Shown here: piece after piece, positions 1 to 8,027 of the stretch
Numbering within the stretch: position 1 is the first letter of the stretch
Layout of the letters: every line of letters starts with the position of its first letter
NCBI RefSeq assembly: GCF_009828115.1
Contig: NZ_WTYL01000001.1
Location: 558,001 to 622,000 of the forward strand
Reading direction: 5' to 3'
Length of the DNA: 64,000 nt
Origin: Allopontixanthobacter sediminis
GTDB taxonomy: Bacteria; Pseudomonadota; Alphaproteobacteria; Sphingomonadales; Sphingomonadaceae
The notes under the pieces: generated by a model
What the model was told of the DNA's origin: nothing
Database searches by the model: none
The model's input: the letters and a program-made list of their open reading frames with translations, nothing else
Translations under genes and position numbers: made by a program

Positions 1-407
1 TTCGCGGGGCCAATGTGAACATCCTGGTGCAGGAATTTATCAAGGAAGCCGGCGGGGCGGACATCCGCTGCCTGGTAGTTGGCGGCAAGGTCGTAGCGTC
101 GATGAAGCGGCAGGGTGCGGAAGGTGATTTCCGCTCCAACCTCCACCGCGGCGGCACGGCGGCGTTGATCAAGATCACCCCCGAGGAACGCTCCACCGCG
201 GTGCGCGCGGCCAAGCACATGGGCCTCAATGTCTGCGGGGTCGACTTGCTACGCAGCAATCACGGACCGGTGATCATGGAAGTCAATTCCTCGCCCGGGC
301 TGGAAGGCATCGAAGCCGCCACCGGCAAGGATATCGCCGGCCAGATCATCGAATTCATCGAAGCGAATGCGAAGGCAGGCAAGACGAAGACGAAGGGCAA
401 GGGGTGA
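1..407 (+). CDS. rimK: RimK-type ATP-grasp ligase, C-terminal part (5' end outside window)
   Basis: This is the C-terminal portion of an ATP-grasp ligase of the RimK family, which adds glutamate residues to the C terminus of ribosomal protein S6 in E. coli. The reading frame is open from the first bases of the window, so the start lies upstream. Visible family features are [13 protein letters not shown] near the start, the K-R-x-G-x-x-x-D-F-R-x-N segment followed by HRGG, and the metal-binding end GVDLL...[11 protein letters not shown] short Lys/Gly-rich tail closes the protein. The downstream 129 bases to the next gene are lower in G+C and not part of this gene. The RimK assignment is from recognised motifs; substrate specificity is inferred. 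The gene for its putative substrate S6 (rpsF) lies only 3 kb away. Confidence 0.88.
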   Translation, partial: RGANVNILVQEFIKEAGGADIRCLVVGGKVVASMKRQGAEGDFRSNLHRGGTAALIKITPEERSTAVRAAKHMGLNVCGVDLLRSNHGPVIMEVNSSPGLEGIEAATGKDIAGQIIEFIEANAKAGKTKTKGKG

Positions 408-494
408 AGTGAGCGTCGGGTAGCGACACCAAAGCTGAAGAAGCTAGGATTTTTAAGGATAACAGATTCGATCCACGCTTGACCAGAATTCCGG

Positions 495-524
495 CTAACT
501 GTATTGCTTGCACAATACAGTTAG
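495..524. promoter_or_regulatory. Perfect 12-bp inverted repeat overlapping promoter/RBS of small orphan gene
   Basis: Two perfect 12-bp arms (CTAACTGTATTG at 495-506 and its exact complement at 513-524) flank a 6-base spacer. A TTGACC hexamer (479-484) lies 17 bp upstream of TATTGC (502-507), so the repeat would cover the -10 of such a promoter. Its last bases run into the purine-rich AGGTAGG (523-529) that is the likely ribosome binding site of the gene starting at 537. It could be an operator or an mRNA hairpin that hides the ribosome binding site; the sequence alone does not decide. Confidence 0.6.
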
Positions 525-536
525 GTAGGCTTTCGC

Positions 537-770
537 ATGGTTCTTAAGATACCAAAAGAGCAGATAAGGATCGAACTGAAGCGCATGGTCGATCAAGCTC
601 GCGATACACTGCATATGGACATGGAGAGAGCAGACGCTGAAATTCGCTCGGCTGTTTCGTTAGATGTTCCGGAAAGTTGTTTGGTAACATGGAACAATAA
701 GCTGGCAGATAAGAAGGTAGAAGCTGACGCAGCTTTCGCCCAGTTCCATCAGTTCATTGACGAAGCTTGA
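537..770 (+). CDS. Small hypothetical protein, 77 aa, low-G+C orphan
   Basis: I do not recognise this family. The predicted product is a 77-residue, soluble, charged protein, rich in Glu, Asp, Lys, Arg and Ala, that reads as mostly helical (for example EQIRIELKRMVDQARDTL and VEADAAFAQFHQFIDEA). It has no signal peptide or membrane segment. ATG at 537 is preceded by AGGTAGG seven bases upstream, which supports the start. Base composition is clearly more A+T-rich than the neighbouring genes and codon use is less G/C-biased at third positions, which suggests acquired DNA. It lies alone between rimK and the convergent amn gene, directly behind a perfect inverted repeat. An antitoxin-like or regulatory role is conceivable, but nothing in the sequence shows it. 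Confidence 0.55.
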   Translation: MVLKIPKEQIRIELKRMVDQARDTLHMDMERADAEIRSAVSLDVPESCLVTWNNKLADKKVEADAAFAQFHQFIDEA

Positions 771-797
771 AGTACGCTTTCCACGACGAAGCAGGCC

Positions 798-2267
798 CTA
801 CCTAAATGGCGGCTCGTTAAACGCCCGTAACTTCCGGGAATGGAGCCTTGGTCCCTCCGCCCTCAGCAGGCGGCAGGCGGTTACGCCTATCTTGAGATGT
901 GCGCCGATGGCTTCTTCGTAGAACTGGTTGGCCTGTCCCGGCAGCTTGATTTCGCCGTGGAGCGGTTTGTCGCTGACGCATAGCAGCGTGCCGTAGGGGA
1001 CGCGGAAGCGGTATCCTTGCGCGGCGATGGTGGCGCTTTCCATGTCGATTCCGACCGCCCGGCTGAGGCTGAGGCGGCGCGCCGAGTGAGTGTAGCGCAG
1101 TTCCCAATTGCGGTCGTCGGTGGTGACGACCGTTCCGGTGCGCATCCGCTTTTTTAGGTCGGCCCCGTGGGTACCGCTGACTTCCTGCGCCGCAGCGGCC
1201 AACGCCTGCTGTACTTCGGCAATCGCGGGCAGGGGAATTTCTGGCGGCAGGACATGGTCGAGCACGTGGTCGTCCCGCAGATAGGCGTGGGCGAGGACGT
1301 AATCTCCGATCTTCTGGCTGGGCCGCAATCCGCCGCAATGGCCGATCATCAGCCACGCTTCGGGGCGCAGGACGGCGAGATGGTCGGTAATGGTCTTGGC
1401 GTTGGATGGGCCCACGCCAATGTTGACCAGGGTAATCCCGGCGCGTCCTTCGCCGATCAGGTGATAGGCCGGCATCTGATGCCGCCGCCATGCGGTGTCG
1501 GACAAATGATTGCGCGCATTTTCCAGCGGCGATTCCAGCAGCATTCCGCCGGCACCAGCCAGCGCGGTGTAGCCGTTCTTGCCCACTTGTTCGCCCGCCC
1601 AGTCAACGAATTCATCGACATAGCGGTGATAGTTGGTGAACAGGATGAAGCGCTGGAAATGTTCGGTGCTGGTGCCGGTGTAATGCGCCAGCCTCGCGAG
1701 GCTGAAGTCGGTCCGCAACCCGTCGAACAGCGACAGCGGGATCGGCCCGCTGATGTCGTCGATTTCGATCCCGTCGGCCAACTCGTCACCGATGTCGGCA
1801 AGTTCGGTTGCGGGGAAATGGCGGGCGATTTCCTGCGGGCTGATCCCGGCAAGTTCAGCCCCGGCAGCACCGTCCAGCACATAGGGGAAAGGGATTTCCT
1901 GCCGCGAGGCGCGCACTTCGAGACTGATGTCGTAATCGCTGCCGATCAGTTCGAGCTGCTCGGTCAGGTAATCCGCGAACATCCGGGGCCGGGTGACGGT
2001 GGTGGCATAGGTGCCCGGTGCGTTCAGTCGGCCGAACGCGCGGCTGCGGTCTTCCGGCTGCTCCCCGCCGGTAAACCGCATCACCAGTTCGGGGTAAGCG
2101 TAACTGCCATCCTTGCGCCGTTCGGGAGGGGGCAAGGTGCCTTCGCGTCCGAAAGCGATCACATCGGCACGGAGGCGGTCAACGGCGGCAGTATAGAGCG
2201 TGTCCAGCTCGTCGATAATAGTTTCGATTGATTCCATCGACGGCAGATAGCGCGCGATTGACTGCAT
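798..2267 (-). CDS. amn: AMP nucleosidase
   Basis: AMP nucleosidase hydrolyses AMP to adenine and ribose 5-phosphate and helps set the adenylate pool. The protein of 489 residues has the family's usual length and two-part layout: an N-terminal AMP-nucleosidase-specific domain (roughly residues 10-180) and a C-terminal nucleoside-phosphorylase fold. Recognisable C-terminal features are GHCGGLRPSQKIGDYVLAHAYLRDD-type sequence, the VGIDMESATIAAQGYRFRVPYG stretch that carries the ribose-binding Met-Glu, and CVSDKPLHGEIK near the end. It runs towards the small orphan gene and is followed upstream by the terminator of the rpsF operon, so it is probably transcribed on its own. Long apparent frames on the other strand are shadows. 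Confidence 0.93.
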   Translation of the reverse strand: MQSIARYLPSMESIETIIDELDTLYTAAVDRLRADVIAFGREGTLPPPERRKDGSYAYPELVMRFTGGEQPEDRSRAFGRLNAPGTYATTVTRPRMFADYLTEQLELIGSDYDISLEVRASRQEIPFPYVLDGAAGAELAGISPQEIARHFPATELADIGDELADGIEIDDISGPIPLSLFDGLRTDFSLARLAHYTGTSTEHFQRFILFTNYHRYVDEFVDWAGEQVGKNGYTALAGAGGMLLESPLENARNHLSDTAWRRHQMPAYHLIGEGRAGITLVNIGVGPSNAKTITDHLAVLRPEAWLMIGHCGGLRPSQKIGDYVLAHAYLRDDHVLDHVLPPEIPLPAIAEVQQALAAAAQEVSGTHGADLKKRMRTGTVVTTDDRNWELRYTHSARRLSLSRAVGIDMESATIAAQGYRFRVPYGTLLCVSDKPLHGEIKLPGQANQFYEEAIGAHLKIGVTACRLLRAEGPRLHSRKLRAFNEPPFR

Positions 2268-2270
2268 TAC

Positions 2271-2304
2271 AAAGAAAAGGGCGCTGCTTTTTCAAGCAGC
2301 GCCC
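2271..2304 (-). terminator. Rho-independent terminator of rpsF-rpsR-rplI operon
   Basis: On the minus strand an 11-bp perfect stem (GGGCGCTGCTT, 2304-2294, with its complement at 2289-2279) closes a 4-base loop and is followed by a T-rich tract TTTTCTTT (2278-2271). It lies 26 bases after the rplI stop codon and before amn, so it should end the ribosomal operon. Confidence 0.9.
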
Positions 2305-2329
2305 TCCGATATTCAAAGTTTCAGGAAGC

Positions 2330-2956
2330 TCAGGCTTCGGTTTCTTCTTCGTCTTCGGCGTCATCGCCGCCATCGAGCATGTCGGCGGGAATTTCGCCGG
2401 GCTCGAGCGTCGGGTCGACCGCTTCGGTGAAGCCGCCGGTGCCTTCGGCCTGGTCTTCATCGAACATCGACTTCATGACATCGACGCCCTGGCGCTGCAG
2501 TTCGGCTTCGTCATCCGAACGCGCTACGTTGGCCTTCACCATCACGTCGACTTCGGCGTGGAGGCGAACGCGAACTTCGAATACGCCCAGCGTCTTGATC
2601 GGATTTTCAAGAATGACCATCTTCTTGGTCACTTCGTGGCCCTGTGCAGCCAGTCCTTCGACGATGTCGCGAACGGTTACCGAGCCATACAGCTGACCCG
2701 AGTTCGAAGAAGCGCGGATCAGCACCACTTCGGCACCGGCAACCTTCTCGCCCGTCTTCTCGGCTTCGCCGCGAAGCACTTCGTTTTCTTTTTCCAGACG
2801 TTCGCGGTTGGCTTCGAAAACGGCCTTGTTCGCCGAATTGGCGCGCAGGGCTTTTTTGTTGGGCAACAGGTAGTTGCGCGCATAACCGTCCTTGACGGTT
2901 ACGACGTCACCAATGGTGCCGAGTTTCTCGATGCGTTCGAGCAGAATGATATCCAT
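2330..2956 (-). CDS. rplI: 50S ribosomal protein L9 with long acidic C-terminal extension
   Basis: L9 binds 23S rRNA near the L1 stalk base and supports reading-frame maintenance. The N terminus [32 protein letters not shown] is the classic L9 signature, followed by the connecting helix and the C-terminal domain ending near VDVMKSMF (about residue 163). The protein has 208 residues against about 149 in E. coli; the extra tail of some 45 residues is strongly acidic ([14 protein letters not shown] at the end). Such tails are common in this group, but its role is not known to me. It is the third gene of the rpsF-rpsR-rplI operon, 12 bases after rpsR, with a purine-rich ribosome binding site in the gap. 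Confidence 0.97.
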   Translation of the reverse strand: MDIILLERIEKLGTIGDVVTVKDGYARNYLLPNKKALRANSANKAVFEANRERLEKENEVLRGEAEKTGEKVAGAEVVLIRASSNSGQLYGSVTVRDIVEGLAAQGHEVTKKMVILENPIKTLGVFEVRVRLHAEVDVMVKANVARSDDEAELQRQGVDVMKSMFDEDQAEGTGGFTEAVDPTLEPGEIPADMLDGGDDAEDEEETEA

Positions 2957-2968
2957 GGCGCTCGCTCC

Positions 2969-3193
2969 TTACTTGACGAGGTAGGGCAGCAGGCCGATTT
3001 GGCGTGCGCGCTTGATCGCCTTGGCCAGCTCGCGCTGCTTCTTGGCGGACACTGCGGTAATGCGGCTGGGCACGATCTTGCCACGCTCGGACATGAAGCC
3101 CTGCAGCAGACGCACATCTTTGTAATCGATGGCGGGGGCACCCTTGCCCGAGAACGGGCAGCTTTTGCGGCGGCGGAAAAACGGACGGGCCAT
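2969..3193 (-). CDS. rpsR: 30S ribosomal protein S18
   Basis: S18 sits on the 30S platform as a partner of S6. The 74-residue product [16 protein letters not shown]... contains the family sequence [42 protein letters not shown] and ends in LLPYLVK. Length and order in the operon are canonical. Its ATG shares one base with the TGA of rpsF (TGATG), which suggests translational coupling so that the two partner proteins are made in equal amount. A single Cys (Cys12) is present in the N-terminal CPF motif. Confidence 0.98.
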   Translation of the reverse strand: MARPFFRRRKSCPFSGKGAPAIDYKDVRLLQGFMSERGKIVPSRITAVSAKKQRELAKAIKRARQIGLLPYLVK

Positions 3194-3558
3194 CAGTAAC
3201 GCTCCTCACGCTCGGTACGCTTCTTGCGGTCACGGTCCTGCTTGCGCATCATGACCGAGGGACCTTCTTCATGCTCGTCCACACGGACGGTCATGTAGCG
3301 AATGATATCTTCGTTGATCCGCGTCTGGCGTTCGAGCTCGGCAACGACGGCGCCGGGGCCTCCGATGTTGAGCAGGACGAAATGCGCCTTGCGGTTACGG
3401 TCGATCTTGTAAGCGAGGTTCTTGAGGCCCCAGGTTTCCGTCTTGGTAACCTTGCCTTCGTTCGCTTCGACGATTTCGGTGGCAGTTGCCGCCAGCGCGT
3501 CGACTTGAGCCTGGCTCAAATCCTGACGCGCGAGAAAGACATGCTCGTACAGAGCCAT
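3193..3558 (-). CDS. rpsF: 30S ribosomal protein S6
   Basis: S6 binds S18 and 16S rRNA in the 30S platform. The chosen ATG at 3558 gives 121 residues starting [15 protein letters not shown], the standard S6 start; the open frame continues upstream but that part is not conserved-looking. Core features are [23 protein letters not shown] and the [15 protein letters not shown] strand. The last 25 residues form a highly charged Lys/Arg/Glu tail typical of alphaproteobacterial S6. Glutamylation by RimK, whose gene fragment opens this window, targets the S6 C terminus in enterobacteria; here the protein ends EREERY, so whether it is modified is open. First gene of the rpsF-rpsR-rplI operon. Confidence 0.97.
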   Translation of the reverse strand: MALYEHVFLARQDLSQAQVDALAATATEIVEANEGKVTKTETWGLKNLAYKIDRNRKAHFVLLNIGGPGAVVAELERQTRINEDIIRYMTVRVDEHEEGPSVMMRKQDRDRKKRTEREERY

Positions 3559-3757
3559 CTTTGCTTCCTTCACATTGTAATGCCGATCGCTGGCTGATCC
3601 GCGGGATTGCGGGGCCCCTCCGACTTTCTTCGTTCTCACTCCCATGCGGGAGCGAAGGCGGGCACATAGCGGCTTCACCGCGGAATGCAAGCACGGATCA
3701 GGCTTGCCACATACGCGGCAGGACTTCAAAGGCAGGGCGATAGTTAGAGGAGTTGCC

Positions 3758-4714
3758 GTGCCAGGTGGTTTAGTCGCGTTGCTCGACGATATTTCAGTCA
3801 TCGCCAGAGTTGCGGCCGCTTCGGTCGATGATATCGGTGTCGCCGCGGGCCGCGCGGGCAGCAAGGCTGCCGGTGTGGTTATCGACGATGCTGCGGTCAC
3901 CCCGTCTTATGTCACGGGCCTGACACCGGACCGGGAATTGCCGATCATCTGGGCGATCACCAAGGGTAGCCTCAAGAACAAGTTGCTGATCCTGTTGCCG
4001 GGCGCCTTGCTGCTTAGTTGGCTGTTACCGTCGGCGATCACTTTCCTGTTGCTGCTGGGCGGGGCCTATCTGTGCTATGAAGGCGCGGAGAAGGTGGTCG
4101 AGAAGTTGGGGGGGGCGAAGCATGGCAAGACGCTGGAAGACCCGATCGAGGATCCGGCCAAGTTCGAAAAAGAGCGGATCGGGGGTGCAATCCGTACCGA
4201 CCTGATTCTTTCCGCCGAGATCATGGCAATTTCCTTGAACGAGATCGGGACGATTTCCGACAGCTTCTGGATTCGCGCCGCCGCGCTGGCGCTCGTCGGG
4301 ATCGCCATCACCGTGATAGTCTATGGCGCGGTGGCGATGATCGTGAAGATGGACGATGTGGGCCTCCATCTGGCGGAACGCGAATCGCAAACTGCCCAGC
4401 GGACCGGCCGGTTCCTGCTGCTCGCGATGCCGAAACTGCTGGTCACACTGTCGGTGGTGGGGACGCTGGCGATGCTGTGGGTCGGCGGCGGTATCTTTGT
4501 GCACTCGCTGCATGAACTGGGCTGGGACCTGCTGTATGATCTCGGCCACGGCTTCCAGCATTTCATCGAATCGATAACCGGTGCACTGTCCGGGTTACTG
4601 GGGTGGCTGGGCTATGCGGTGTTCTCGGCGGTGTTCGGGTTACTGCTGGGCGGTGTGATCGTATTCGTGCTGCACAAGGTACTGAAGATCGGCCACGAGG
4701 CTGGCGCCCACTAA
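3758..4714 (+). CDS. DUF808 family inner-membrane protein (YedI-like)
   Basis: This is a conserved membrane protein of unknown function in the DUF808/YedI family. GTG at 3758 is chosen because AGAGGAG ends five bases upstream and the product then begins [27 protein letters not shown], the typical family start; it gives 318 residues against about 305 for E. coli YedI. Hydrophobic segments are visible near residues 65-100 (two close segments), 165-195, 215-240 and 270-310. The stretch [25 protein letters not shown] and [10 protein letters not shown] are family hallmarks. It is transcribed away from the rpsF operon across a 199-bp gap. The next gene is convergent with only six bases between the stop codons. 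Confidence 0.88.
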   Translation: MPGGLVALLDDISVIARVAAASVDDIGVAAGRAGSKAAGVVIDDAAVTPSYVTGLTPDRELPIIWAITKGSLKNKLLILLPGALLLSWLLPSAITFLLLLGGAYLCYEGAEKVVEKLGGAKHGKTLEDPIEDPAKFEKERIGGAIRTDLILSAEIMAISLNEIGTISDSFWIRAAALALVGIAITVIVYGAVAMIVKMDDVGLHLAERESQTAQRTGRFLLLAMPKLLVTLSVVGTLAMLWVGGGIFVHSLHELGWDLLYDLGHGFQHFIESITGALSGLLGWLGYAVFSAVFGLLLGGVIVFVLHKVLKIGHEAGAH

Positions 4715-4720
4715 GGCGGG

Positions 4721-6148
4721 TTACGCGATACGATTGAGGATTCCGCGGGCGAATTCCGTCAGCGTGTCGTCGCGTGCGCCCATGACCACGATCCGGTCGC
4801 CGGGACGGGCAATCTCCGCGATCCGACTGGCGCAGTCTTCGCGCGTCGGGAGGTGTTCCGCAGTGCCTCCTGCGTCCGTTATCAACTGGATAACCCGCTC
4901 GCTGCCCTGGCTACGGTCAACCGTGCCGCCGAAATATACGGGGTCACACATAAAAGTGACATCATCCGGTCCGAGTTCGCGGGCGAAGGTTTCCGCCAGT
5001 TCCGCGCCCATCTGCCGCAAGGGGCCGTAGCCATGCGGCTGGAAGAACGCGATCACGCGGCCCGGATGCTGCTTCATCGTGCGCAGGGTTGCCGCGCATT
5101 TCTCCGGATTATGGCCGAAATCGTCGATCACGGTAATCCCCGACGCGCTGGTGCCGAGGATATCGAACCGCCGCGCAAGTCCGGCAAACCCCGCCAGCGC
5201 CGCAACCGCCTGGCCCACGGGAACACCTGCGGCAACTGCGCCGGCAATGGCGGCAACCGCGTTGGAAAGATTGTGCCTGCCGGGCAGGGCGAGGGTCAGC
5301 GGATAGGTCTTCCCGTCATGCCGGTCGATAATCAGCGCCGCCTGCCGCACCGGGCTGTCGGCGATGCTGCCCGGAACCACGCCGATCTGGGCAAGTTCCT
5401 GCTCGACGCCGAAGGTCAGCGCCGATTTTGCGTACGGTAAAAGCGCAAGCGCCTCGGAATTGTCGGCGTTGATTACGGCGACACGGCTGGCCGCGAGGAA
5501 GTCGCCGAACAGGCTGCGCAACTCATCCATGCTCTTGTGGTCGAGACTTACGTTGAGCAGCACCGCGACGGCCGGCCGGTACAGCGCGATCGAGCCATCG
5601 CTTTCGTCGACTTCGCTGACGAACGCGTCCCCGTTTCCGACCACGGCACTGGCGAACGGCGCCTCCTCCGACACGAAGTTCTTCATCACCGCGCCGTTCA
5701 TGATCGTCGGTTCACGGCCAACTGCGTGCAAAATCCATCCGAGCATTCCGGTGACTGTCGATTTGCCGCTGGTCCCCCCGATCGCGATGCCGGTCCGTGC
5801 GCTGTTGAACAGGCCGGAAAGCAATTGCGCGCGAGTCATCCGGGTGCAGCCGAGTTCCTTGGCGCGGACCATCTCCGGCACCGTATCCTCGACTGCCGCG
5901 GAGGCGATCAGGATCTGCTCCGGGTCGGAGATCCCGCTGCCGTCCTGCGGGAACAGGGCGTACCCCTGCGATTCCAGCCACGCGAATTTCTCCGGTGTCC
6001 GACCTTGGTCGAAACTCCGGTCGGACCCCGCCACCACGGCGCCGCGGCCCTTGAGAATCTGCGCCAGCGGCAGCATCCCCGATCCGCCGATTCCGCAGAA
6101 AAACCACGGGCGGTTCGCGTGCTGGGTGGGTGCGGGTGCGTCAGTCAT
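4721..6148 (-). CDS. Mur ligase family protein (Mpl/MurC-like)
   Basis: This protein of 475 residues is a Mur ligase, the ATP-dependent family that joins amino acids or peptides to UDP-MurNAc. It has the N-terminal Rossmann motif GIGGSGM (about residues 19-25) and the P-loop GGTSGKST (124-131). The middle holds FVSEVDESDGS and a DDFGHNPEK segment where MurC and Mpl usually have D-D-[YF]-A-H-H-P; the second His is Asn here. The divergent neighbour is an LD-carboxypeptidase. That favours a role like Mpl, which re-attaches recycled murein tripeptide to UDP-MurNAc, rather than MurC, whose gene normally sits in the division cluster. The substrate is inferred, not shown. Confidence 0.8.
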   Translation of the reverse strand: MTDAPAPTQHANRPWFFCGIGGSGMLPLAQILKGRGAVVAGSDRSFDQGRTPEKFAWLESQGYALFPQDGSGISDPEQILIASAAVEDTVPEMVRAKELGCTRMTRAQLLSGLFNSARTGIAIGGTSGKSTVTGMLGWILHAVGREPTIMNGAVMKNFVSEEAPFASAVVGNGDAFVSEVDESDGSIALYRPAVAVLLNVSLDHKSMDELRSLFGDFLAASRVAVINADNSEALALLPYAKSALTFGVEQELAQIGVVPGSIADSPVRQAALIIDRHDGKTYPLTLALPGRHNLSNAVAAIAGAVAAGVPVGQAVAALAGFAGLARRFDILGTSASGITVIDDFGHNPEKCAATLRTMKQHPGRVIAFFQPHGYGPLRQMGAELAETFARELGPDDVTFMCDPVYFGGTVDRSQGSERVIQLITDAGGTAEHLPTREDCASRIAEIARPGDRIVVMGARDDTLTEFARGILNRIA

Positions 6149-6188
6149 GCGGGGAGCGGTATGGTGCTCGTCCGTCCATTACAAGCAG

Positions 6189-6217
6189 GATTACCGCATT
6201 CGCAGGAATGACGTATA
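6189..6217. repeat. Short imperfect palindromic intergenic repeat
   Basis: Between the divergent Mur ligase and carboxypeptidase genes lies an imperfect palindrome around GGATTACCGCATTCGCAGG followed by AATGACG. It resembles the widespread class of small intergenic repeats built as GGATTCCCGC...GCGGGAATGACG, with several mismatches. The 79-bp gap must also hold both promoters. I see only one copy of this type in the window. Confidence 0.3.
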
Positions 6218-6227
6218 GGAACCGGGA

Positions 6228-7064
6228 ATGAGCACGCCAAAAACACGCATCGCCATCTGCGCGCCCGGCAAGAGACTCGAGCAGGAACATGCCGACGCGG
6301 TCCTGGAACTGGCCGCGGGCTATGCCTCGATCAAGCTTGAATTCCACCCGCAATGTTTTGCGCGCCACGGGCATTTCGCCGGGACCGATGCCGAACGAAC
6401 GAGTACTTTGGTCGAATGTGCCAACGATCCCGGGTTCGACGCCGTATGGTTTGCCAACGGCGGTTACGGATCGAACCGGATCGCTGCGGAGGCGGTCTCG
6501 CAATTGGGGGCGTCCGCGCGGAGCAAGCGTTATGTTGGCTATTCCGACACAGGTTTCCTCCTCGCAGCCTTGTACAAGGCGGGGATCGGCCGGCCTGCGC
6601 ATGGCCCGATGGTGGGGGATATCCGGCGGATTGGCGGTGCCGCATCAGTTTGCAGGTCGCTCGATTTTCTGTGCGGCGGCACCGATGGGCTCGAACCCGC
6701 GCTGGACGACCGCCCGACCGCCGCCTTCAATCTGATGACGCTGGCAATGCTGTGCGGCACCGACCTGATGCCCGACCTCACCGGCCATGTGGTGATGGTG
6801 GAGGAGGTTTCAGAGCACCTTTACGCCATCGACCGGCTGTTTTTCCACATCGCCCTGCATTTGAAGGGAACTGCTGGATTGCGCCTTGGCCGGATCAGCG
6901 ATGTTCCGGAAAACGATCGCCCGTTCGGTATGGACGAAGTGGAAATTGCCCGTTTCTGGTGCGAAAAAGCGGGGATAGAATATCTCGGCCGCGCCGACAT
7001 CGGGCATGACGGGGCCAACAAGATCGTTCCCTTCGGACTTGCGGCGGGCGCTCTCGGCCAATAA
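6228..7064 (+). CDS. ldcA: LD-carboxypeptidase (peptidase family S66)
   Basis: LD-carboxypeptidases remove the terminal D-Ala from murein tetrapeptides so that the tripeptide can be reused. The 278-residue protein shows the S66 layout: an N-terminal CAPGKRLEQEHADAV segment, the ANGGYGSNRI loop, and the nucleophile in YVGYSDTGF with the following HGPMV motif. The C-terminal acid/base residues fall in PENDRPFGMDE and GHDGANKIVPFG. No signal peptide is visible, so it should act in the cytoplasm. The divergent Mur ligase fits the next step of the recycling pathway. FabD follows in the same direction after 25 bases, so fabD may be partly co-transcribed. The symbol is assigned by family. Confidence 0.87.
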   Translation: MSTPKTRIAICAPGKRLEQEHADAVLELAAGYASIKLEFHPQCFARHGHFAGTDAERTSTLVECANDPGFDAVWFANGGYGSNRIAAEAVSQLGASARSKRYVGYSDTGFLLAALYKAGIGRPAHGPMVGDIRRIGGAASVCRSLDFLCGGTDGLEPALDDRPTAAFNLMTLAMLCGTDLMPDLTGHVVMVEEVSEHLYAIDRLFFHIALHLKGTAGLRLGRISDVPENDRPFGMDEVEIARFWCEKAGIEYLGRADIGHDGANKIVPFGLAAGALGQ

Positions 7065-7089
7065 GCGCGGGGCCCAAAGGAGACCAAGG

Positions 7090-8025
7090 ATGCGAGCGTT
7101 TGTTTTTCCCGGCCAGGGCAGCCAGAAAGTCGGCATGGGCGCCGACCTTGCCGCCGCAAGCTCCGCCGCACGCGAAGTTTTCCAGGAAGTCGACGACGCG
7201 CTCGGCCAGAAACTGTTCGCCGTCATGTCGAACGGTCCGGACGAGACTTTGCTGCTGACCGAAAACGCCCAGCCCGCGATCATGGCCAACGCCATCGCCG
7301 TGCTGCGGGTGATCGAAAAAGAGGGCGGTATCTCACTTGCTGACAAAGGCGACTGCGTTGCCGGCCACAGCCTCGGGGAATACACCGCCTTATGCGCGGT
7401 GGGCGCATTCTCGCTGGCGGACACAGCGCGTCTGCTGAAACTTCGCGGACAAGCGATGCAGGCTGCGGTTCCGGTGGGCGAAGGCGCGATGGCAGCCCTG
7501 CTGGGTGCCGATATCGACAAGGCGCAGGCTCTGGCCGATGCAGCAGCGGAAGGGCAAATATGCACCGTCGCCAATGATAACGACCCGACGCAAGTGGTCA
7601 TTTCCGGCCACCGCGAGGCGATCGAGCGCGGAATCGCGCTGGTTAAGGACCACGGGATCAAGCGCGGTATCCTGCTGCCGGTTTCCGCCCCCTTCCACTG
7701 CCCGCTGATGCAGCCTGCCGCCGATGCGATGGCGGCAGCGCTGGAAGCAACCCGCCCCCAGGCGCTTCAGCTCCCGCTGTACGCCAATGTGACAGCCGCG
7801 GAAGTTTCCGACCCTGCAGAGATCCAGCGGTTGCTGGTGGAACAGGTTACGGGCCGCGTCCGCTGGCGTGAAAGCGTCCTCGCCATGCGCGCTGCCGGGA
7901 TGGAGAAATTCGTTGAACTCGGCGGCAAGGTCCTCGGCCCGATGATCGGCCGCATCGACCCCGAAGCACAGGTAACCAGCGTCATCACCATGGACGATAT
8001 CGAAGCGCTGCTGAAGGAGATTTGA
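7090..8025 (+). CDS. fabD: Malonyl-CoA:acyl carrier protein transacylase
   Basis: FabD loads malonate from CoA onto acyl carrier protein to start fatty acid elongation. ATG at 7090 follows AAAGGAGACC and gives 311 residues starting MRAFVFPGQGSQKVGMG, the canonical start. The nucleophile lies in GHSLG (Ser94) with the partner His in VSAPFHCPLM (about residue 203); the QPA motif and the final strand VITMDDIEALL are also typical. fabG follows immediately: the fabD stop TGA (8023-8025) is two bases before the fabG ATG, with the AAGGAGA ribosome binding site inside the fabD end. Confidence 0.96.
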   Translation: MRAFVFPGQGSQKVGMGADLAAASSAAREVFQEVDDALGQKLFAVMSNGPDETLLLTENAQPAIMANAIAVLRVIEKEGGISLADKGDCVAGHSLGEYTALCAVGAFSLADTARLLKLRGQAMQAAVPVGEGAMAALLGADIDKAQALADAAAEGQICTVANDNDPTQVVISGHREAIERGIALVKDHGIKRGILLPVSAPFHCPLMQPAADAMAAALEATRPQALQLPLYANVTAAEVSDPAEIQRLLVEQVTGRVRWRESVLAMRAAGMEKFVELGGKVLGPMIGRIDPEAQVTSVITMDDIEALLKEI

Positions 8026-8027
8026 CT

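Noticed and set aside
1167-2231. Long plus-strand frame opposite amn
   Set aside because: It is the complement of a well-supported AMP nucleosidase gene; the product is low-complexity with no family resemblance and no ribosome binding site.
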